Assembly (NCBI GenBank): GCA_030267565.1
Contig: BRXU01000063.1
Coordinates: 156,701 to 220,700 of the forward strand
Length of the DNA stretch: 64,000 nucleotides
Direction of reading: 5' to 3'
Source: Pleodorina starrii
Lineage: Eukaryota; Chlorophyta; Chlorophyceae; Chlamydomonadales; Volvocaceae
Positions 9,865 to 20,537 of the stretch are shown one piece after another. The first letter of the stretch is position 1; the number at the start of each line of letters is the position of its first letter. The notes beneath the pieces were generated by a model, which had not been told where the DNA came from, ran no database searches, and saw only the letters and a program-made list of their open reading frames with translations. The position numbers and the translations under genes are program-made.

Positions 9865-10827
9865 ATGACTGCCACCTCGATCGAGACCACGCCGACGACC
9901 CCGACCACCTCGTCCCTGCCGCTGGTTCCCCAGGTCGCCGCTCCCGCGGTCGGCCCGGAGCTCGCCCGCTCCTGGCTGCTCGTCAACGGCGCCCAGGCCG
10001 AGCGGTTCGCGGCGGCCCGGGCGAGCGCGGCCGACGTCGTCGTCCTGGACATCGAGGACTCCGTGGCGCCCAAGGACAAGGAGCGCGCCCGCCGCAACGT
10101 CATCAGCTGGCTGGACGCCCGGGACGAGCACGGCGAGCAGCACCACGCGTGGGTGCGGGTCAACGGCTTCGGCACCCAGTGGTGGGAGGAGGACCTCCGG
10201 GCCCTTGCCGGCGTCCGCGGCCTGGACGGCGTCATGCTGGCCATGGTCGAGTCCCCGGAGCACGTCACCCGCACCGCGGAGCTGCTCAAGGACACGCGGA
10301 TCGTGGCGCTCGTCGAGACGGCCCGCGGCGTGCAGCACCTGCAGGCCATCGCCGGCGCCCGCTCCACGTACCGCCTCGGCTTCGGCCTGGGCGACTTCCG
10401 GCGCGACACGGGCTTCGGGGAGAACCCCATGACGCTGGCCTACACGCGCTCGCAGTTCACGATCGCCTCCCGGGCGGCCAACCTGCCCGGCCCCATCGAC
10501 GGGCCCGCCGTCGGCGCGCTCGGGCCGAAGCTGGCCGAGGCCACGTCCGTGACCCTGGAGTTCGGCATGACGGGCAAGCTGTGCCTGATGCCTGAGCAGA
10601 CCGCCACGGTCAACGAGGGCCTGAGCCCGTCCCTGTCCGAGCTGTCCTGGGCCACCGAGTTCCTCCAGGAGTTCGACGCCGACGGCGGGGAGATCCGCAA
10701 CGGCTCCGACCTGCCGCGCCTCGCCCGCGCCAAGAAGATCCTGGGCCTGGCCGGCGCCTTCGGCCTGAGCATCCCCGAGGGCTACGACGTCCACTTCGAG
10801 GCGCCGACCGACACGTACCACTGCTGA
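9865..10827 (+). CDS. HpcH/HpaI aldolase / CitE-like CoA ester lyase
   Basis: A 320-residue TIM-barrel protein of the CitE family (cleavage or formation of beta-hydroxyacyl-CoA type esters). Family motifs are VVVLDIEDSVAPKDKERAR near residue 57, WVRVNGFGTQWW, a VALVETARG strand and FGLGDFRRDTGF. The open frame extends upstream to 9586, but the ATG at 9865 fits the family N-terminus. No citrate lyase alpha or gamma genes are nearby, so it is not a citrate lyase subunit; substrates of such solo CitE proteins (malyl-, citramalyl-CoA) cannot be told apart here. Confidence 0.88.
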   Translation: MTATSIETTPTTPTTSSLPLVPQVAAPAVGPELARSWLLVNGAQAERFAAARASAADVVVLDIEDSVAPKDKERARRNVISWLDARDEHGEQHHAWVRVNGFGTQWWEEDLRALAGVRGLDGVMLAMVESPEHVTRTAELLKDTRIVALVETARGVQHLQAIAGARSTYRLGFGLGDFRRDTGFGENPMTLAYTRSQFTIASRAANLPGPIDGPAVGALGPKLAEATSVTLEFGMTGKLCLMPEQTATVNEGLSPSLSELSWATEFLQEFDADGGEIRNGSDLPRLARAKKILGLAGAFGLSIPEGYDVHFEAPTDTYHC

Positions 10828-10899
10828 TCCGGTGGTGAGGGGCCGGCACCCGGCCCCGCCCCCGCGCGGGAGCGCACCCCCTCCCCGCGCGTCCGACGG

Positions 10900-10939
10900 A
10901 CCGGTGGGTGCCGTGCAGACACGGCGCCCACCGGTTCTT
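10900..10939 (+). terminator. intrinsic terminator of the CitE-like gene
   Basis: A 15-bp stem (arms 10901-10915 and 10920-10934, one G-T pair) with a 4-nt loop is followed by TTCTTCC. Confidence 0.75.
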
Positions 10940-10990
10940 CCGTGTCCGGATCCCTCCGCCCCGGCCTGTCCCGTCCGGGGCGGGACGGAC

Positions 10991-10996
10991 TAGATT
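10991..10996 (+). promoter_or_regulatory. -10 box TAGATT of leaderless PBP gene
   Basis: TAGATT ends 7 nt before the GTG start at 11004, placing the transcript start at the start codon. Confidence 0.6.
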
Positions 10997-11003
10997 CGAC
11001 ACC

Positions 11004-12977
11004 GTGCAGACTCCCCGCCCCGCCCCGCAGCCCCCGGCGTCCCGGCCCCGCCCCCGGCGGCCGAGGGCGGCCCTCCCGGTCGCCCTCTCCGCGGCCCTCC
11101 TCGCCACCGGCTGCTCGGCGCTCGCCCCCGACGGCGGGCGGGAGACCGCCGACCGGGTCGCCGCGGCCCTGGGCGCGGGCAGCGTCCAGGAGCTGTCCTT
11201 CGGCGACGTCGAGGGTCCCTCCGCCCAGAAGCAGTACGAGCGGATCACCGCGCCGCTCGGGGAGGCCGCCCCGGCCGTCGAGGTCTCCGCGGTCGAGGAC
11301 ACCGGGCAGGAGGACCGCCGCGAGGCCACCCTGTCCTGGTCGTGGGACCTCCCGGGCGTGGCGCAGGACTGGGCGTACGACTCGGTCCTCCCGCTGGTCC
11401 GGACCGGGTCCGGGGACTGGTCCGCCGAGTGGTCCCCGGCCGTGGTGCACCCGGGCCTGGCGGAGGGGGAGGCCCTGCGCGCCCGGACGGTGGCCGCGGA
11501 CCGCGGGGACATCCTCGGGGCGGACGGCGAGACGCTGGTGACGGAGCGCCCGATCCGGCGGGTGGGCATCGACCGGTCGCAGCTCGACGGGGCGGACCCC
11601 GAGGAGGCGGCCCGCCGGCTCGCCGAGGCCGTGGACATCGACGCCGACGCCTACGCCGAGGCCGTCGGACAGGCCGGGCCCGAGGCGTTCGTCGAGGCCG
11701 TCCCGCTGCGGCTGGAGGACTTCCGGGAGCTGGACGCGGCGGAGATGGAGGCGGTCCCGGGCCTGCTCGTGGTCGAGGACGAGCTGCCGCTGGCGCCCTC
11801 CCGCGGCTTCGCCGCCGACCTGCTGGGCGGGGTGGCCGAGGCGACGGCCGAGGACGTGGCGGACTCCGGCGGGGAGCTCGCCCCCGGGACGGCGATCGGC
11901 CGCGGGGGAGTGCAGGAGCGCTTCGACGACCGGTTGCGCGGCACGCCCGGCGTCGTCGTCGAGGAGGTCGGGGACGAGTCCGCGGCCGGCGAGCCGCTGT
12001 TCGAGGTCCCGGCGCAGGCCGGCGAGCCGGTCGCGGTGACCCTGGACCGTGGGCTCCAGGCCACCGCCGGTGAGCTGCTGGCCGGGATCGAGTCCCCCTC
12101 GGCGGTCGTGGCCGTCCGGCCCTCCACGGGCGAGCTCGTCGCCTCGGCCAACGGGCCGGGCTCCGAGGGCTACTCCACCGCGCTGCTGGGCCGGTACGCG
12201 CCCGGCTCCACCTTCAAGGTGGTCACGGCCCTCGGGATGCTCCGGCAGGGCGACACCCCCGGGACGGTCGTGCAGTGCCCGCCGTCCACGACCGCCGCGG
12301 GCGTGCGGGTCGACAACGTCGAGTCCTATCCGGCCGAGTTCACCGGCTCGATCACCCTCACCGAGGCGCTCGCCCACTCCTGCAACACCACCTTCGTGGA
12401 CCAGCACGACCGGATCGACCAGGCGGAGCTGGCCGAGGCCGCGGCCGCGCTCGGGATCGGGGTGCCCGCGGAGCTGTCCGTGCCCGCGTTCTGGGGTGAG
12501 GTCCCGCGGGAGGAGCCGCCGGCCCAGCACGCCGCCGCGATGTTCGGGCAGGGCCGCACGCTCGTGTCCCCGCTGAGCATGGCCGGGCTCACCGCCTCGG
12601 TCGCCGCCGGAGAGCTCGTCACCCCCCGGCTGGTCAGCACCGAGGGACTGCTCGACGAGGACGCCGCGACCCGGCCCGGACCGGAGGAGCCCCTGACCGC
12701 TGAGGAGGCAGAGCAGCTGCGCACCATGATGCGGGCCGTCGTCTCGTCCGGGCACCTGGGCGTGCTGCAGGGGCTCGAGCCGGACACCGCGATCGGCAAG
12801 ACCGGCACGGCCGAGTTCGGCGACGAGGACCCGCCCCGGACCCACTCGTGGGTGATCGCCGAGCACGAGGACCTCGCCGTGGCGGTCTTCGTGGAGGACG
12901 GCGGCCTGGGCTCGGTCACCGGCGGACCCATCATGCGGGACTTCCTGGCCGCGGCCTCCGCGTCCACCGCCGGCTGA
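11004..12977 (+). CDS. penicillin-binding transpeptidase lipoprotein with MecA_N/NTF2-like domain
   Basis: Peptidoglycan transpeptidase anchored outside the membrane. The 657 residues begin with a basic, proline-rich segment and a lipobox LLATGCS, followed by an NTF2-like (MecA_N type) domain to about 140, a dimerisation region and a transpeptidase domain. Active-site motifs: SxxK as GSTFK (Ser402, Lys405), SxN as SCN, and KTG as GKTGTAE. The open frame extends back to 10908, but the GTG at 11004 gives the signal sequence and follows TAGATT. No glycosyltransferase domain is present, so it is class B-like; beta-lactam affinity cannot be judged. Confidence 0.93.
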   Translation: MQTPRPAPQPPASRPRPRRPRAALPVALSAALLATGCSALAPDGGRETADRVAAALGAGSVQELSFGDVEGPSAQKQYERITAPLGEAAPAVEVSAVEDTGQEDRREATLSWSWDLPGVAQDWAYDSVLPLVRTGSGDWSAEWSPAVVHPGLAEGEALRARTVAADRGDILGADGETLVTERPIRRVGIDRSQLDGADPEEAARRLAEAVDIDADAYAEAVGQAGPEAFVEAVPLRLEDFRELDAAEMEAVPGLLVVEDELPLAPSRGFAADLLGGVAEATAEDVADSGGELAPGTAIGRGGVQERFDDRLRGTPGVVVEEVGDESAAGEPLFEVPAQAGEPVAVTLDRGLQATAGELLAGIESPSAVVAVRPSTGELVASANGPGSEGYSTALLGRYAPGSTFKVVTALGMLRQGDTPGTVVQCPPSTTAAGVRVDNVESYPAEFTGSITLTEALAHSCNTTFVDQHDRIDQAELAEAAAALGIGVPAELSVPAFWGEVPREEPPAQHAAAMFGQGRTLVSPLSMAGLTASVAAGELVTPRLVSTEGLLDEDAATRPGPEEPLTAEEAEQLRTMMRAVVSSGHLGVLQGLEPDTAIGKTGTAEFGDEDPPRTHSWVIAEHEDLAVAVFVEDGGLGSVTGGPIMRDFLAAASASTAG

Positions 12978-13081
12978 GCCGCGACACGGTGGCCCGGGCC
13001 CTTCCGCGGCCCGCGCCGCTGGCCCAGGATGGGAGCACACCGTCCGCAGCCGCGGACCACCGGACCACCGAGGAGTTCCCC

Positions 13082-14050
13082 GTGCCCGAGACCGTGCCCA
13101 CCACTACCGCGAGAACCAAGATCGGCGTGGTCGGCGCCGGCTCCGTCGGCTCGTCCCTGGCCTACGCGGTCCTCATCAAGGGCGTCGCCCAGGAGGTGGC
13201 CCTCTACGACCTCGCCGGGGACCGGGTCCGCGCCGAGGGCCTGGACCTCGCCCACGGGGCCATGTTCACCCCCAGCTCCCGGGTGACCGGCTCCGACGAC
13301 GTCGCCGTGCTGGCGGGCTCGGACGTCGTCTTCGTGACCGCCGGGGCCAAGCAGCGGCCCGGCCAGACCCGGATGGAGCTGGCGGGCGCCAACGCCGCGA
13401 TCCTCGAGCAGCTGATGCCGCGGCTGGTGGAGCAGGCGCCCGAGGCCGTGTACGTGCTGGTGACCAATCCGTGCGACGTGCTCACGGTCATCGCGCAGAA
13501 GCTCACCGGCCTGCCCACGGAGCGGGTGATGTCCTCCGGGACCGTGCTGGACACGTCCCGGCTGCGGTGGCTGCTGGCCGAGGAGGGCGGGGTGTCCACC
13601 ACGAGCGTGCACGCCACGATCGTCGGCGAGCACGGGGACACCGAGTTCCCCCTGTGGTCGAACGCGAACATCGGGCAGATCCCGCTGCGGGACTGGACCG
13701 TCGAGGGGCGGCGGCCCTTCACCGACGAGCGGCTGGACGAGATCACGCACCGGACGATCAACGCGGCGTACACGGTGATCCAGGGCAAGGGCGCCACCAA
13801 CTACGCGATCGGCCTGGCCGGGGCGCGCGTGGCGGAGGCCGTGCTGCGGGACGAGCACGCCGTGCTGCCCGTCTCCACGGTCCTCGACGACTACCGGGGG
13901 ATCAGCGGGGTCGCCCTGTCCGTGCCGTCGATCGTCGCGCGGCGGGGCGTCGTCGAGCGGCTGGCCGTGCCCATGGACGAGCAGGAGCTGGCCATGCTGC
14001 ACCGCTCCGCCGAGGCGATCCGGGCCACCCTGGCCTCGATCGGGTACTGA
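13082..14050 (+). CDS. ldh: L-lactate dehydrogenase
   Basis: Interconverts pyruvate and L-lactate with NAD(H) in the cytosol. The 322-residue protein has the Rossmann loop [27 protein letters not shown] after the second strand, [12 protein letters not shown] (substrate Arg), TNPCDVLT, and the active-site segment [10 protein letters not shown] with the catalytic His. The Gln in AKQRPGQ is typical of lactate rather than malate dehydrogenase. The GTG start at 13082 has GAGGAG 6 nt upstream; the open frame reaches back to 12848 without family similarity. It converges on the proline symporter gene with a strong hairpin between them. Confidence 0.95.
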   Translation: MPETVPTTTARTKIGVVGAGSVGSSLAYAVLIKGVAQEVALYDLAGDRVRAEGLDLAHGAMFTPSSRVTGSDDVAVLAGSDVVFVTAGAKQRPGQTRMELAGANAAILEQLMPRLVEQAPEAVYVLVTNPCDVLTVIAQKLTGLPTERVMSSGTVLDTSRLRWLLAEEGGVSTTSVHATIVGEHGDTEFPLWSNANIGQIPLRDWTVEGRRPFTDERLDEITHRTINAAYTVIQGKGATNYAIGLAGARVAEAVLRDEHAVLPVSTVLDDYRGISGVALSVPSIVARRGVVERLAVPMDEQELAMLHRSAEAIRATLASIGY

Positions 14051-14060
14051 CCCCGGACGG

Positions 14061-14099
14061 CGCCGGGGCCCGTTCCGGCGTGCGGAACGGGCCCCGGCG
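14061..14099. terminator. bidirectional hairpin terminator between ldh and putP
   Basis: Perfect 17-bp GC-rich stem (14061-14077 with 14083-14099) and a 5-nt loop between two converging genes. Confidence 0.8.
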
Positions 14100-14114
14100 G
14101 AGCGGTGCGAGAGG

Positions 14115-15611
14115 TCAGCGGGCGGCCATCTCGTCCTCCGCCGCGTGGGCGAGGCGCACGGCGTCGTCGAACTCGCGCTCGATCTCCTCGTCGCGCCGAT
14201 AAGTGGCCTTCGAGACCAGCACGGCGGAGACGAGGCTCACGAGGAAGCCGGGGATGATCTCGTAGAGGTCGGCCCACGGGGTCACGGTCCACGCGAACAC
14301 GGTGACCGCGCCCAGGAGCATTCCGGTGATCGCGCCCAGGTTCGTGAGCTTGCGCCAGAACAGGGACAGGATCACGATCGGGCCGAACGAGGCGCCGAAG
14401 CCGGCCCACGCGAACGCCACGAGGCCGAGGATCGTGTTGTTCTGCTCCCAGGCCAGGAACGTGGCGACGAGGGCGACGAGGGCCACGCCCGCGCGGCCCA
14501 TCCACACCTGCTTGCGCTCGGAGGGGGACTCCTTGACCGTCAGCTTGTACAGGTCCTCCACCAGGGCGGAGGAGGAGACGATGAGCTGGGAGGAGACCGT
14601 GGACATGATCGCCGCGAGCACGGCCGCCAGCACGAAGCCGGCGATCACGGGGTGGAAGAAGACCTGCGCGAGGTCCAGGAACACGGACTCCGGGTCGGTC
14701 GGGCTCTCGTCCGGGCGGTTGCCGTAGTAGGCGACGCCGACCAGGGCGGTGGCGATCGCCCCGATGACGCTGAGCACCATCCAGGTCAGGCCGATCCGGC
14801 GGCCGGTCTTGGCGTCGGCGGGGGAGCGCATGGCCATGAAGCGGACGATGATGTGCGGCTGGCCGAAGTAGCCGAGGCCCCACGCCAGGGCCGAGATGAC
14901 GCCGATGGCCGTGGCCCCGGACACCATGGAGAGGGCGTCGGGCTGGACGGCGCGGATGTTCTCCGCCATCTGGCCGAAGCCGCCCACGTTGATCACGCCC
15001 ACGACGGGGACGAGGAGCAGGGCCGCGAACATCAGGAGGCCCTGGGCCACGTCCGTGTAGGTCGCACCGAGGAAGCCGCCGAAGAGCGTGTAGGCGATGG
15101 TGACGCCGACGACGAGGAGCAGCCCGGCGTGGTACGTCGAGCCGAAGGACGACTGGAAGAACAGCCCGCCGGCCACCATGCCGGAGGAGACGTAGAACGT
15201 GAAGAACACCAGGATGATGAGCCCGGAGACGATGCGCAGCAGCCGGCTGCCGCCCTTGAGCCGGTTGTCCAGGAAGGACGGGATCGTGATCGAGTTGTGC
15301 GAGACCTCGGTGTAGGAGCGCAGCCGGGGCGCGATGAACTTCCAGTTGACCCACGCGCCGACGATCAGGCCGACGGCGATCCACGCCTCGACCAGACCGG
15401 AGAGGAACACCGCGCCGGGCAGGCCGAGCAGCAGCCAGCCGGACATGTCGGAGGCACCGGCGCTGAGGGCGGCGGTCCCGGGCTTGAGGTTGCGCCCGCC
15501 GAGCATGTAGTCGTCGAGGTTCTTCGTCCTGCTGTTGGCGTAGAGGCCGATCCCGATCATGGCGGCGAAGTAGATGACGATCGCGATCGTCTGGGCTATC
15601 TCTTGGGGCAT
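14115..15611 (-). CDS. putP: sodium/proline symporter PutP
   Basis: Member of the SSS family (LeuT fold), 498 residues with about 13 hydrophobic segments, importing proline with Na+. Diagnostic stretches are DDYMLGGRNL near residue 30, ALSAGASDMSGWLLLGLPGA in the second helix (Na+ site) and FGQPHIIVRFMA. The ATG at 15611 has AAAGGA 5 nt upstream; an extended frame to 15683 lacks similarity. A plausible -10 box TAAAGT lies at 15687-15692 on the same strand. The C-terminus is acidic and cytosolic. The substrate is taken from the family; other solutes are possible. Confidence 0.93.
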   Translation of the reverse strand: MPQEIAQTIAIVIYFAAMIGIGLYANSRTKNLDDYMLGGRNLKPGTAALSAGASDMSGWLLLGLPGAVFLSGLVEAWIAVGLIVGAWVNWKFIAPRLRSYTEVSHNSITIPSFLDNRLKGGSRLLRIVSGLIILVFFTFYVSSGMVAGGLFFQSSFGSTYHAGLLLVVGVTIAYTLFGGFLGATYTDVAQGLLMFAALLLVPVVGVINVGGFGQMAENIRAVQPDALSMVSGATAIGVISALAWGLGYFGQPHIIVRFMAMRSPADAKTGRRIGLTWMVLSVIGAIATALVGVAYYGNRPDESPTDPESVFLDLAQVFFHPVIAGFVLAAVLAAIMSTVSSQLIVSSSALVEDLYKLTVKESPSERKQVWMGRAGVALVALVATFLAWEQNNTILGLVAFAWAGFGASFGPIVILSLFWRKLTNLGAITGMLLGAVTVFAWTVTPWADLYEIIPGFLVSLVSAVLVSKATYRRDEEIEREFDDAVRLAHAAEDEMAAR

Positions 15612-15784
15612 GGTGTCCTTTCCGCCCGGAGCCGGCCCGGTGGAGCGCAGCGTCCAGGGGGGTGGGTGGAGCAGAGGTCCCACAGAACTTTACGCCCGCT
15701 CCCGGGCAGTGGCCAGCCACTACGGGTATAGGGAGGCGGTCCCGGGGGTGCGGGGAGACCGCGCCGGCGGCCCGCGGGGCCGGC

Positions 15785-17266
15785 TCAGACGTCGTCGTGC
15801 GCCTGCAGGAACTCGTAGACCTCCCGCTCGTCGACGCCGGGGAAGGCCCCCTCCGGGAGGGCGGCGAGCACGTGCGAGTGGGCCCGGGTGTTGGGCCAGG
15901 CGTGGCCCGCCCACACCCGGCTGAGCTCCTCGGGCGGGCGCCGGCAGCACGAGGGGTCCGGGCAGGTCGACACCGTGCGGTGCGGGGTGTCGCGGCCGCG
16001 GAACCAGCGGGCGTCGGTGAACGCGACGCCCACGCCGATGGAGAACGCGCCCTGGCTCGAGAGCTCCGTGCGCGTGGAGCACCAGTACGTGCCGGAGGGG
16101 GTGTCCGTGTACTGGGCGAACGCCGTGAACTGGTTGGGCTGGTCGAAGACGGTGCGCCCGGACCACTTGCGGCAGGAGATCTGGCCCTCGATCGCCCCGG
16201 TGTGGTCCGTCGGGAACGCCAGCCCGTTGTTCTCGTAGGCCTTGTGGATCACCCCGGACGAGTGCACCTTGTGGAAGTGGGTGCGGATCCCCAGGTGCCG
16301 GGTGGCCAGGTTCGTGAAGCGGTGGCCCGCCGTCTCGTGGGAGACGGCGAAGCGGTCCTTGAGGTCCTCCAGGAAGAGGTCCCGGTCCTTCTTCGCCTCG
16401 AGCAGGAACGGGACGGTCTTGTCCTCCGGGAGCATCACCGCGGCGGCGAAGTAGTTGGTCTGCACGCGCTGGGCGAGGAACTCGGCGTAGTCCTTGGGCG
16501 GCTCGTGGCCCAGCACCTGGTGCCCCACGGCCTGGAGCAGCACCGCGCGGGGGTCGTGGTCCGCCCGGGGGCTCTGCACCAGGTAGATCCGCCGGTTGAG
16601 CAGGTCGGTCACCGAGCGGGTCGAGTGCGGGAGGTCGGTGACGTGGTGGATGCTGTAGCCGAGCCTGCCCACCATCTCGGAGATCACGGAGTTGGACACG
16701 GGCCCCGAGGAGTAGCCGCCCAGGGTCAGCAGCTCCTTGGCGGCCTGCTCCAGGTCCGGGAAGTAGTTGTCCTGCGCCCGCATGAGCCGGCGCAGCTGCA
16801 CGTTGGCCCGGCGGGCCTCCTCTGGGGTGGCCGAGTTCTTCTCGAGGGCCTCGGCCAGCCGCTCCTGCAGGGCCACGAGCGCCTCGAGCACCTCGGTGGA
16901 CAGCGCGGAGCTGACCCGGACGGTCGGCAGCCCCAGCTGCTCGTAGAACGGGGAGCGCTGGGCGCGCTCGAGCTGGATCTCGAGCGCCTCCCGCCGGGTG
17001 CCGGGCTCGGCCCCGAGCAGGGCGTCCACGCTCGTGCCCAGGACCTCGGCGAGGCGCCGCAGCAGGCTGAGCCGGGGCTCGCGGCGCCCGTTCTCGATCA
17101 CGGACAGCTGCGAGGTGGCGGTGCCCGCCCGGTCGGCGAGCTCCGCGAGCGTCATGCCGCGGTCCTTGCGCAACGAGCGGATGCGCCGGCCGAGACCGAT
17201 CAGGTCGGTGCTGCCGGCCGGCTCCGCCGTCGTCGGTTCCTCGGTGCCCCACGCGCTGGTCGTCAT
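15785..17266 (-). CDS. ramB: RamB-type XRE regulator of acetate/glyoxylate metabolism
   Basis: A 493-residue regulator: N-terminal Cro/CI helix-turn-helix (about 25-80; DRGMTLAELADRAG, TSQLSVIENG), then an IrrE-like segment with AVGHQVLGHEP (residues resembling a zinc-peptidase HxxxH) and a C-terminal DUF2083 region rich in Cys/His (CPDPSCCRRP). This architecture is that of RamB, which in Corynebacterium glutamicum represses aceA and aceB. Here it is divergent from aceA across 161 bp, matching that role. TATCGT lies 6 nt before the ATG, so the gene is probably leaderless. Confidence 0.93.
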   Translation of the reverse strand: MTTSAWGTEEPTTAEPAGSTDLIGLGRRIRSLRKDRGMTLAELADRAGTATSQLSVIENGRREPRLSLLRRLAEVLGTSVDALLGAEPGTRREALEIQLERAQRSPFYEQLGLPTVRVSSALSTEVLEALVALQERLAEALEKNSATPEEARRANVQLRRLMRAQDNYFPDLEQAAKELLTLGGYSSGPVSNSVISEMVGRLGYSIHHVTDLPHSTRSVTDLLNRRIYLVQSPRADHDPRAVLLQAVGHQVLGHEPPKDYAEFLAQRVQTNYFAAAVMLPEDKTVPFLLEAKKDRDLFLEDLKDRFAVSHETAGHRFTNLATRHLGIRTHFHKVHSSGVIHKAYENNGLAFPTDHTGAIEGQISCRKWSGRTVFDQPNQFTAFAQYTDTPSGTYWCSTRTELSSQGAFSIGVGVAFTDARWFRGRDTPHRTVSTCPDPSCCRRPPEELSRVWAGHAWPNTRAHSHVLAALPEGAFPGVDEREVYEFLQAHDDV

Positions 17267-17427
17267 TTCTTCACGATAGACGAAAAACGGCGAAAGTTCG
17301 ACGAGAAATGTGGGGTTGATCCGGGTTGAACTGGGGCAAAGTGGGATGTGTCACCACGGAGGAGCGAACTTCCCGGTGGCCCCGAAGCCGAAGCACCCGT
17401 TCTCGGACCACTCAACGAGGAGCCGAC
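17267..17427. promoter_or_regulatory. ramB-aceA divergent control region with candidate RamB sites
   Basis: This is a relatively A/T-rich island. On the plus strand GCGAAAGTTCG (17290-17300) and GGCAAAGTGGG (17335-17345) resemble halves of the C. glutamicum RamB site (AAAGTTTGCAAA type). The first lies just upstream of the ramB -10 box (TATCGT, 17278-17273 on the minus strand) and could mediate autoregulation; the second lies upstream of aceA. The match is partial and not verified. Confidence 0.45.
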
Positions 17428-17874
17428 ATGTCCTACCCCAACGCCCCCAAGACCGCCGACGAGATCCGCCAGGAGTGGGACGCCGATCCCCGCTGGGCGC
17501 AGATCACCCGCGACTACACGGCGGAGGAGGTCGTCCGCCTGCGCGGCACGGTGCAGGAGGAGATGACCCTGGCCCGCCGCGGCGCGGAGCAGCTGTGGGA
17601 GAAGCTGCACACCGAGGACTTCGTCAACTCCCTGGGCGCCCTGACCGGCAACCAGGCGGTCCAGCAGGTCAAGGCCGGTCTCAAGGCCATCTACCTCTCC
17701 GGCTGGCAGGTCGCCGGCGACGCGAACCTCGCGGGCCAGACCTACCCCGACCAGTCGATCTACCCCGCGAACTCCGTCCCGGCGGTCGTGCGGCGGATCA
17801 ACAACGCGCTGATGCGCGCCGACCAGATCGAGCACTCCGAGGGCACGAGCACGGTCGACGACTGGCTGGTCCCG

Positions 17875-17907
<33 letters not shown>

Positions 17908-18711
17908 CCGCTCAACGCCTACGAGCTCATGAAGTCCATGATCGCCGCCGGCGCGGCCGGAGTGCACTGGGAGGACCAGCTGGCCTCCGAGAAGAAGTGC
18001 GGCCACCTGGGCGGCAAGGTGCTCATCCCCACCCAGCAGCACGTCCGCACCCTGAGCGCGGCCCGGCTCGCGGCCGACGTCGCCGACGTCCCCTCGCTGA
18101 TCATCGCCCGCACCGACGCGGAGGCGGCCACCCTGATCACCTCGGACGTGGACGACCGCGACAAGCCGTTCGTCACCGGCGAGCGCACCGCGGAGGGCTA
18201 CTACAAGGTCCGCAACGGCCTCGAGGCCTGCATCGCCCGCGGCAACGCGTACGCCCCGTACGCCGACCTGCTGTGGATGGAGACGGGCACCCCGGACCTC
18301 GAGCTGGCCAAGAAGTTCGCCGACGGCATCCACGCGGAGCACCCCGACCAGATGCTCGCCTACAACTGCTCGCCGTCCTTCAACTGGAAGAAGCACCTGG
18401 ACGACGCCACGATCGCCAAGTTCCAGCGCGAGCTGGGCGCGATGGGCTTCAAGTTCCAGTTCATCACCCTGGCCGGCTTCCACGCCCTGAACTACTCGAT
18501 GTTCGACCTCGCCCACGGCTACGCCCGCAACCAGATGACGGCCTACGTGGAGCTGCAGGAGCGGGAGTTCGCGGCCGAGGAGCGCGGCTACACCGCCACC
18601 CGCCACCAGCGCGAGGTCGGCACCGGCTACTTCGACCTGGTCTCCACCGTCCTCAACCCGCAGTCCTCCACCACGGCGCTGGCCGGGTCCACCGAGACCG
18701 CCCAGTTCTGA
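17428..18711 (+). CDS. aceA: isocitrate lyase AceA
   Basis: First glyoxylate-shunt enzyme, splitting isocitrate into succinate and glyoxylate. The 427-residue protein carries the catalytic signature [13 protein letters not shown] around residue 190, preceded by [13 protein letters not shown] (Mg2+ ligands) and followed by [11 protein letters not shown], with [12 protein letters not shown] downstream. The ATG at 17428 has GAGGAG 7 nt upstream. It is followed after 149 bp by aceB and is divergent from ramB, so growth on acetate or fatty acids is the likely inducing condition. The length is normal for bacterial ICL1. Confidence 0.98.
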
Positions 18712-18737
18712 GCCGAACGGCCCTGAGCCGAACGGCC
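18708..18737 (+). repeat. 2 x 15-bp tandem repeat at the aceA stop codon
   Basis: CTGAGCCGAACGGCC occurs twice without a gap; the first copy contains the aceA stop. Confidence 0.9.
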
Positions 18738-18860
18738 GTGACCGGCCGGGGGCCCGACAGGGTCCCCGGCCGCGCCGCATCCGACGACGACCCGCTCCGG
18801 CGCCCTTCGGGGCCGCCCCACCCGAACTCCCCAGGACACTCTTCAGGCGAGGACCCAGCC

Positions 18861-19446
18861 ATGATGACCATGACCAGCAACCCCGTGACGATCAACGGCG
18901 TGACCCTCACCGGTCACCACGTGCCCCGGCAGAACAGTGTGCTCACCCCCGACGCGCTCGGCTTCCTCGCGGCGCTGCACCGCGAGTTCGAGCCCCGCCG
19001 GCGCGAGCTGCTGGCCGCCCGCGAGGAGCGGCGCAAGGCGATCGCCCGCGGCACCGACCCCACGTTCCTGCCCGAGACGCGGAGGATCCGCGAGGACGAC
19101 TCCTGGCGCGTGCCCCCGCCCCCGCCCGGGCTCGAGGACCGCCGCGTGGAGATCACCGGTCCCACCGAGCGGAAGATGACCATCAACGCCCTCAACTCCG
19201 GGGCGAAGGTGTGGCTCGCGGACATGGAGGACGCCAACACCCCGCACTGGACGAACGTGGTCACCAACCAGCTCAACCTCATCGACGCGCTCGAGGGGAC
19301 CATCGAGTTCACCAACCCGGACGGCAAGAAGTACGCGCTGAAGAACAGGGACGCCCGGGCCAACCCGACCATCGTGGTGCGGCCCCGCGGGTGGCACTTC
19401 GAGGAGAGGCACCTGTCCGTGCGGGACGAGCCCATCGCGGGCGCCA

Positions 19447-19484
<38 letters not shown>

Positions 19485-20537
19485 CGGCTCAAGAAGCTCG
19501 GCCTGGGCCCCTACTTCTACCTGCCCAAGACCGAGTCCCACCAGGAGGCGCGGCTGTGGCACGACATCTTCAGCCGGGCGGAGTCCATGCTGGGGACGGA
19601 CCGCGGCACCATTCGCGCCACCGTGCTGATCGAGACGATCACCGCGGCCTTCGAGATGGAGGAGATCCTCCACGAGCTCGGGGAGCACGCCGCGGGGCTC
19701 AACGCCGGCCGCTGGGACTACATCTTCTCCATCATCAAGAACTTCCGGACCCGCGGGCCCCGCTTCATCCTCCCGGACCGCAACGCGGTGACCATGACGC
19801 AGCCGTTCATGCGGGCCTACACCGAGCAGCTCGTGCGGGCCTGCCACCGCCGCGGGGCGATGGCCATCGGCGGGATGGCCGCGTTCATCCCCTCCCGCCG
19901 GGACGAGGAGGTCAACCGCACCGCGATCGAGAAGGTGCAGGCCGACAAGACCCGCGAGGCCGAGGACGGGTTCGACGGGTCCTGGGTGGCCCACCCCGAC
20001 CTGGTCCCCGTGTGCCGCGAGGTCTTCGACGCGGCGCTCGGCGACCGCCCGAACCAGCTGGACCGGCTCCGCGAGGACGTGGTGCCCGACGACAAGGCGC
20101 TGATCGACATCGCCTCGGCCGAGGGGAGGATCACCGAGGTGGGGATCCGCAACAACGTGGAGGTGGGGATCCGCTACATCGAGGCGTGGCTGCGCGGCAA
20201 CGGCGCCGTGGGCATCCACAACCTGATGGAGGACGCCGCGACCGCGGAGATCTCCCGCTCCCAGATCTGGCAGTGGGTGAACACCCGCGCCATCACGGAC
20301 GAGGGCGAGGAGATCACCCGGGACTGGGTGCAGGAGCTGCTGGAGGAGGAGTTCGCGAGGATCGAGCGCGCCGAGGGCGACCGCTTCGACGACGCCCGCG
20401 CCATCTTCGAGGAGGTGGCCCTGGGCGACGACTACCCCGCGTTCCTGACCACCCCCGCCTACGAGCGGTTCCTGGCCGAGCCCGAGGACCCGCACGCCCC
20501 CGAGGAGGCCGGCACCTCCGCGTCCTCGCGCGCCTGA
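18861..20537 (+). CDS. aceB: malate synthase A AceB
   Basis: Second glyoxylate-shunt enzyme, condensing glyoxylate with acetyl-CoA to malate. The 558-residue protein shows WLADMEDANTPHW near residue 119, the IVVRPRGWHFEERHL segment, YFYLPKTESHQEARLW, and the isoform-A signature GGMAAFIPSRRDEEVN near the C-terminal third. The ATG at 18861 has GAGGA upstream. It is co-directional with aceA and probably under the same RamB control. Its 3' end overlaps the opposing gluQ gene by 79 bp. Confidence 0.98.

Noticed and set aside
6768..10430. A 1220-codon open frame on the minus strand.
   Set aside because: It is antisense to hrpB and the CitE-like gene, is Gly/Arg-rich with no family motifs, and arises from high GC.
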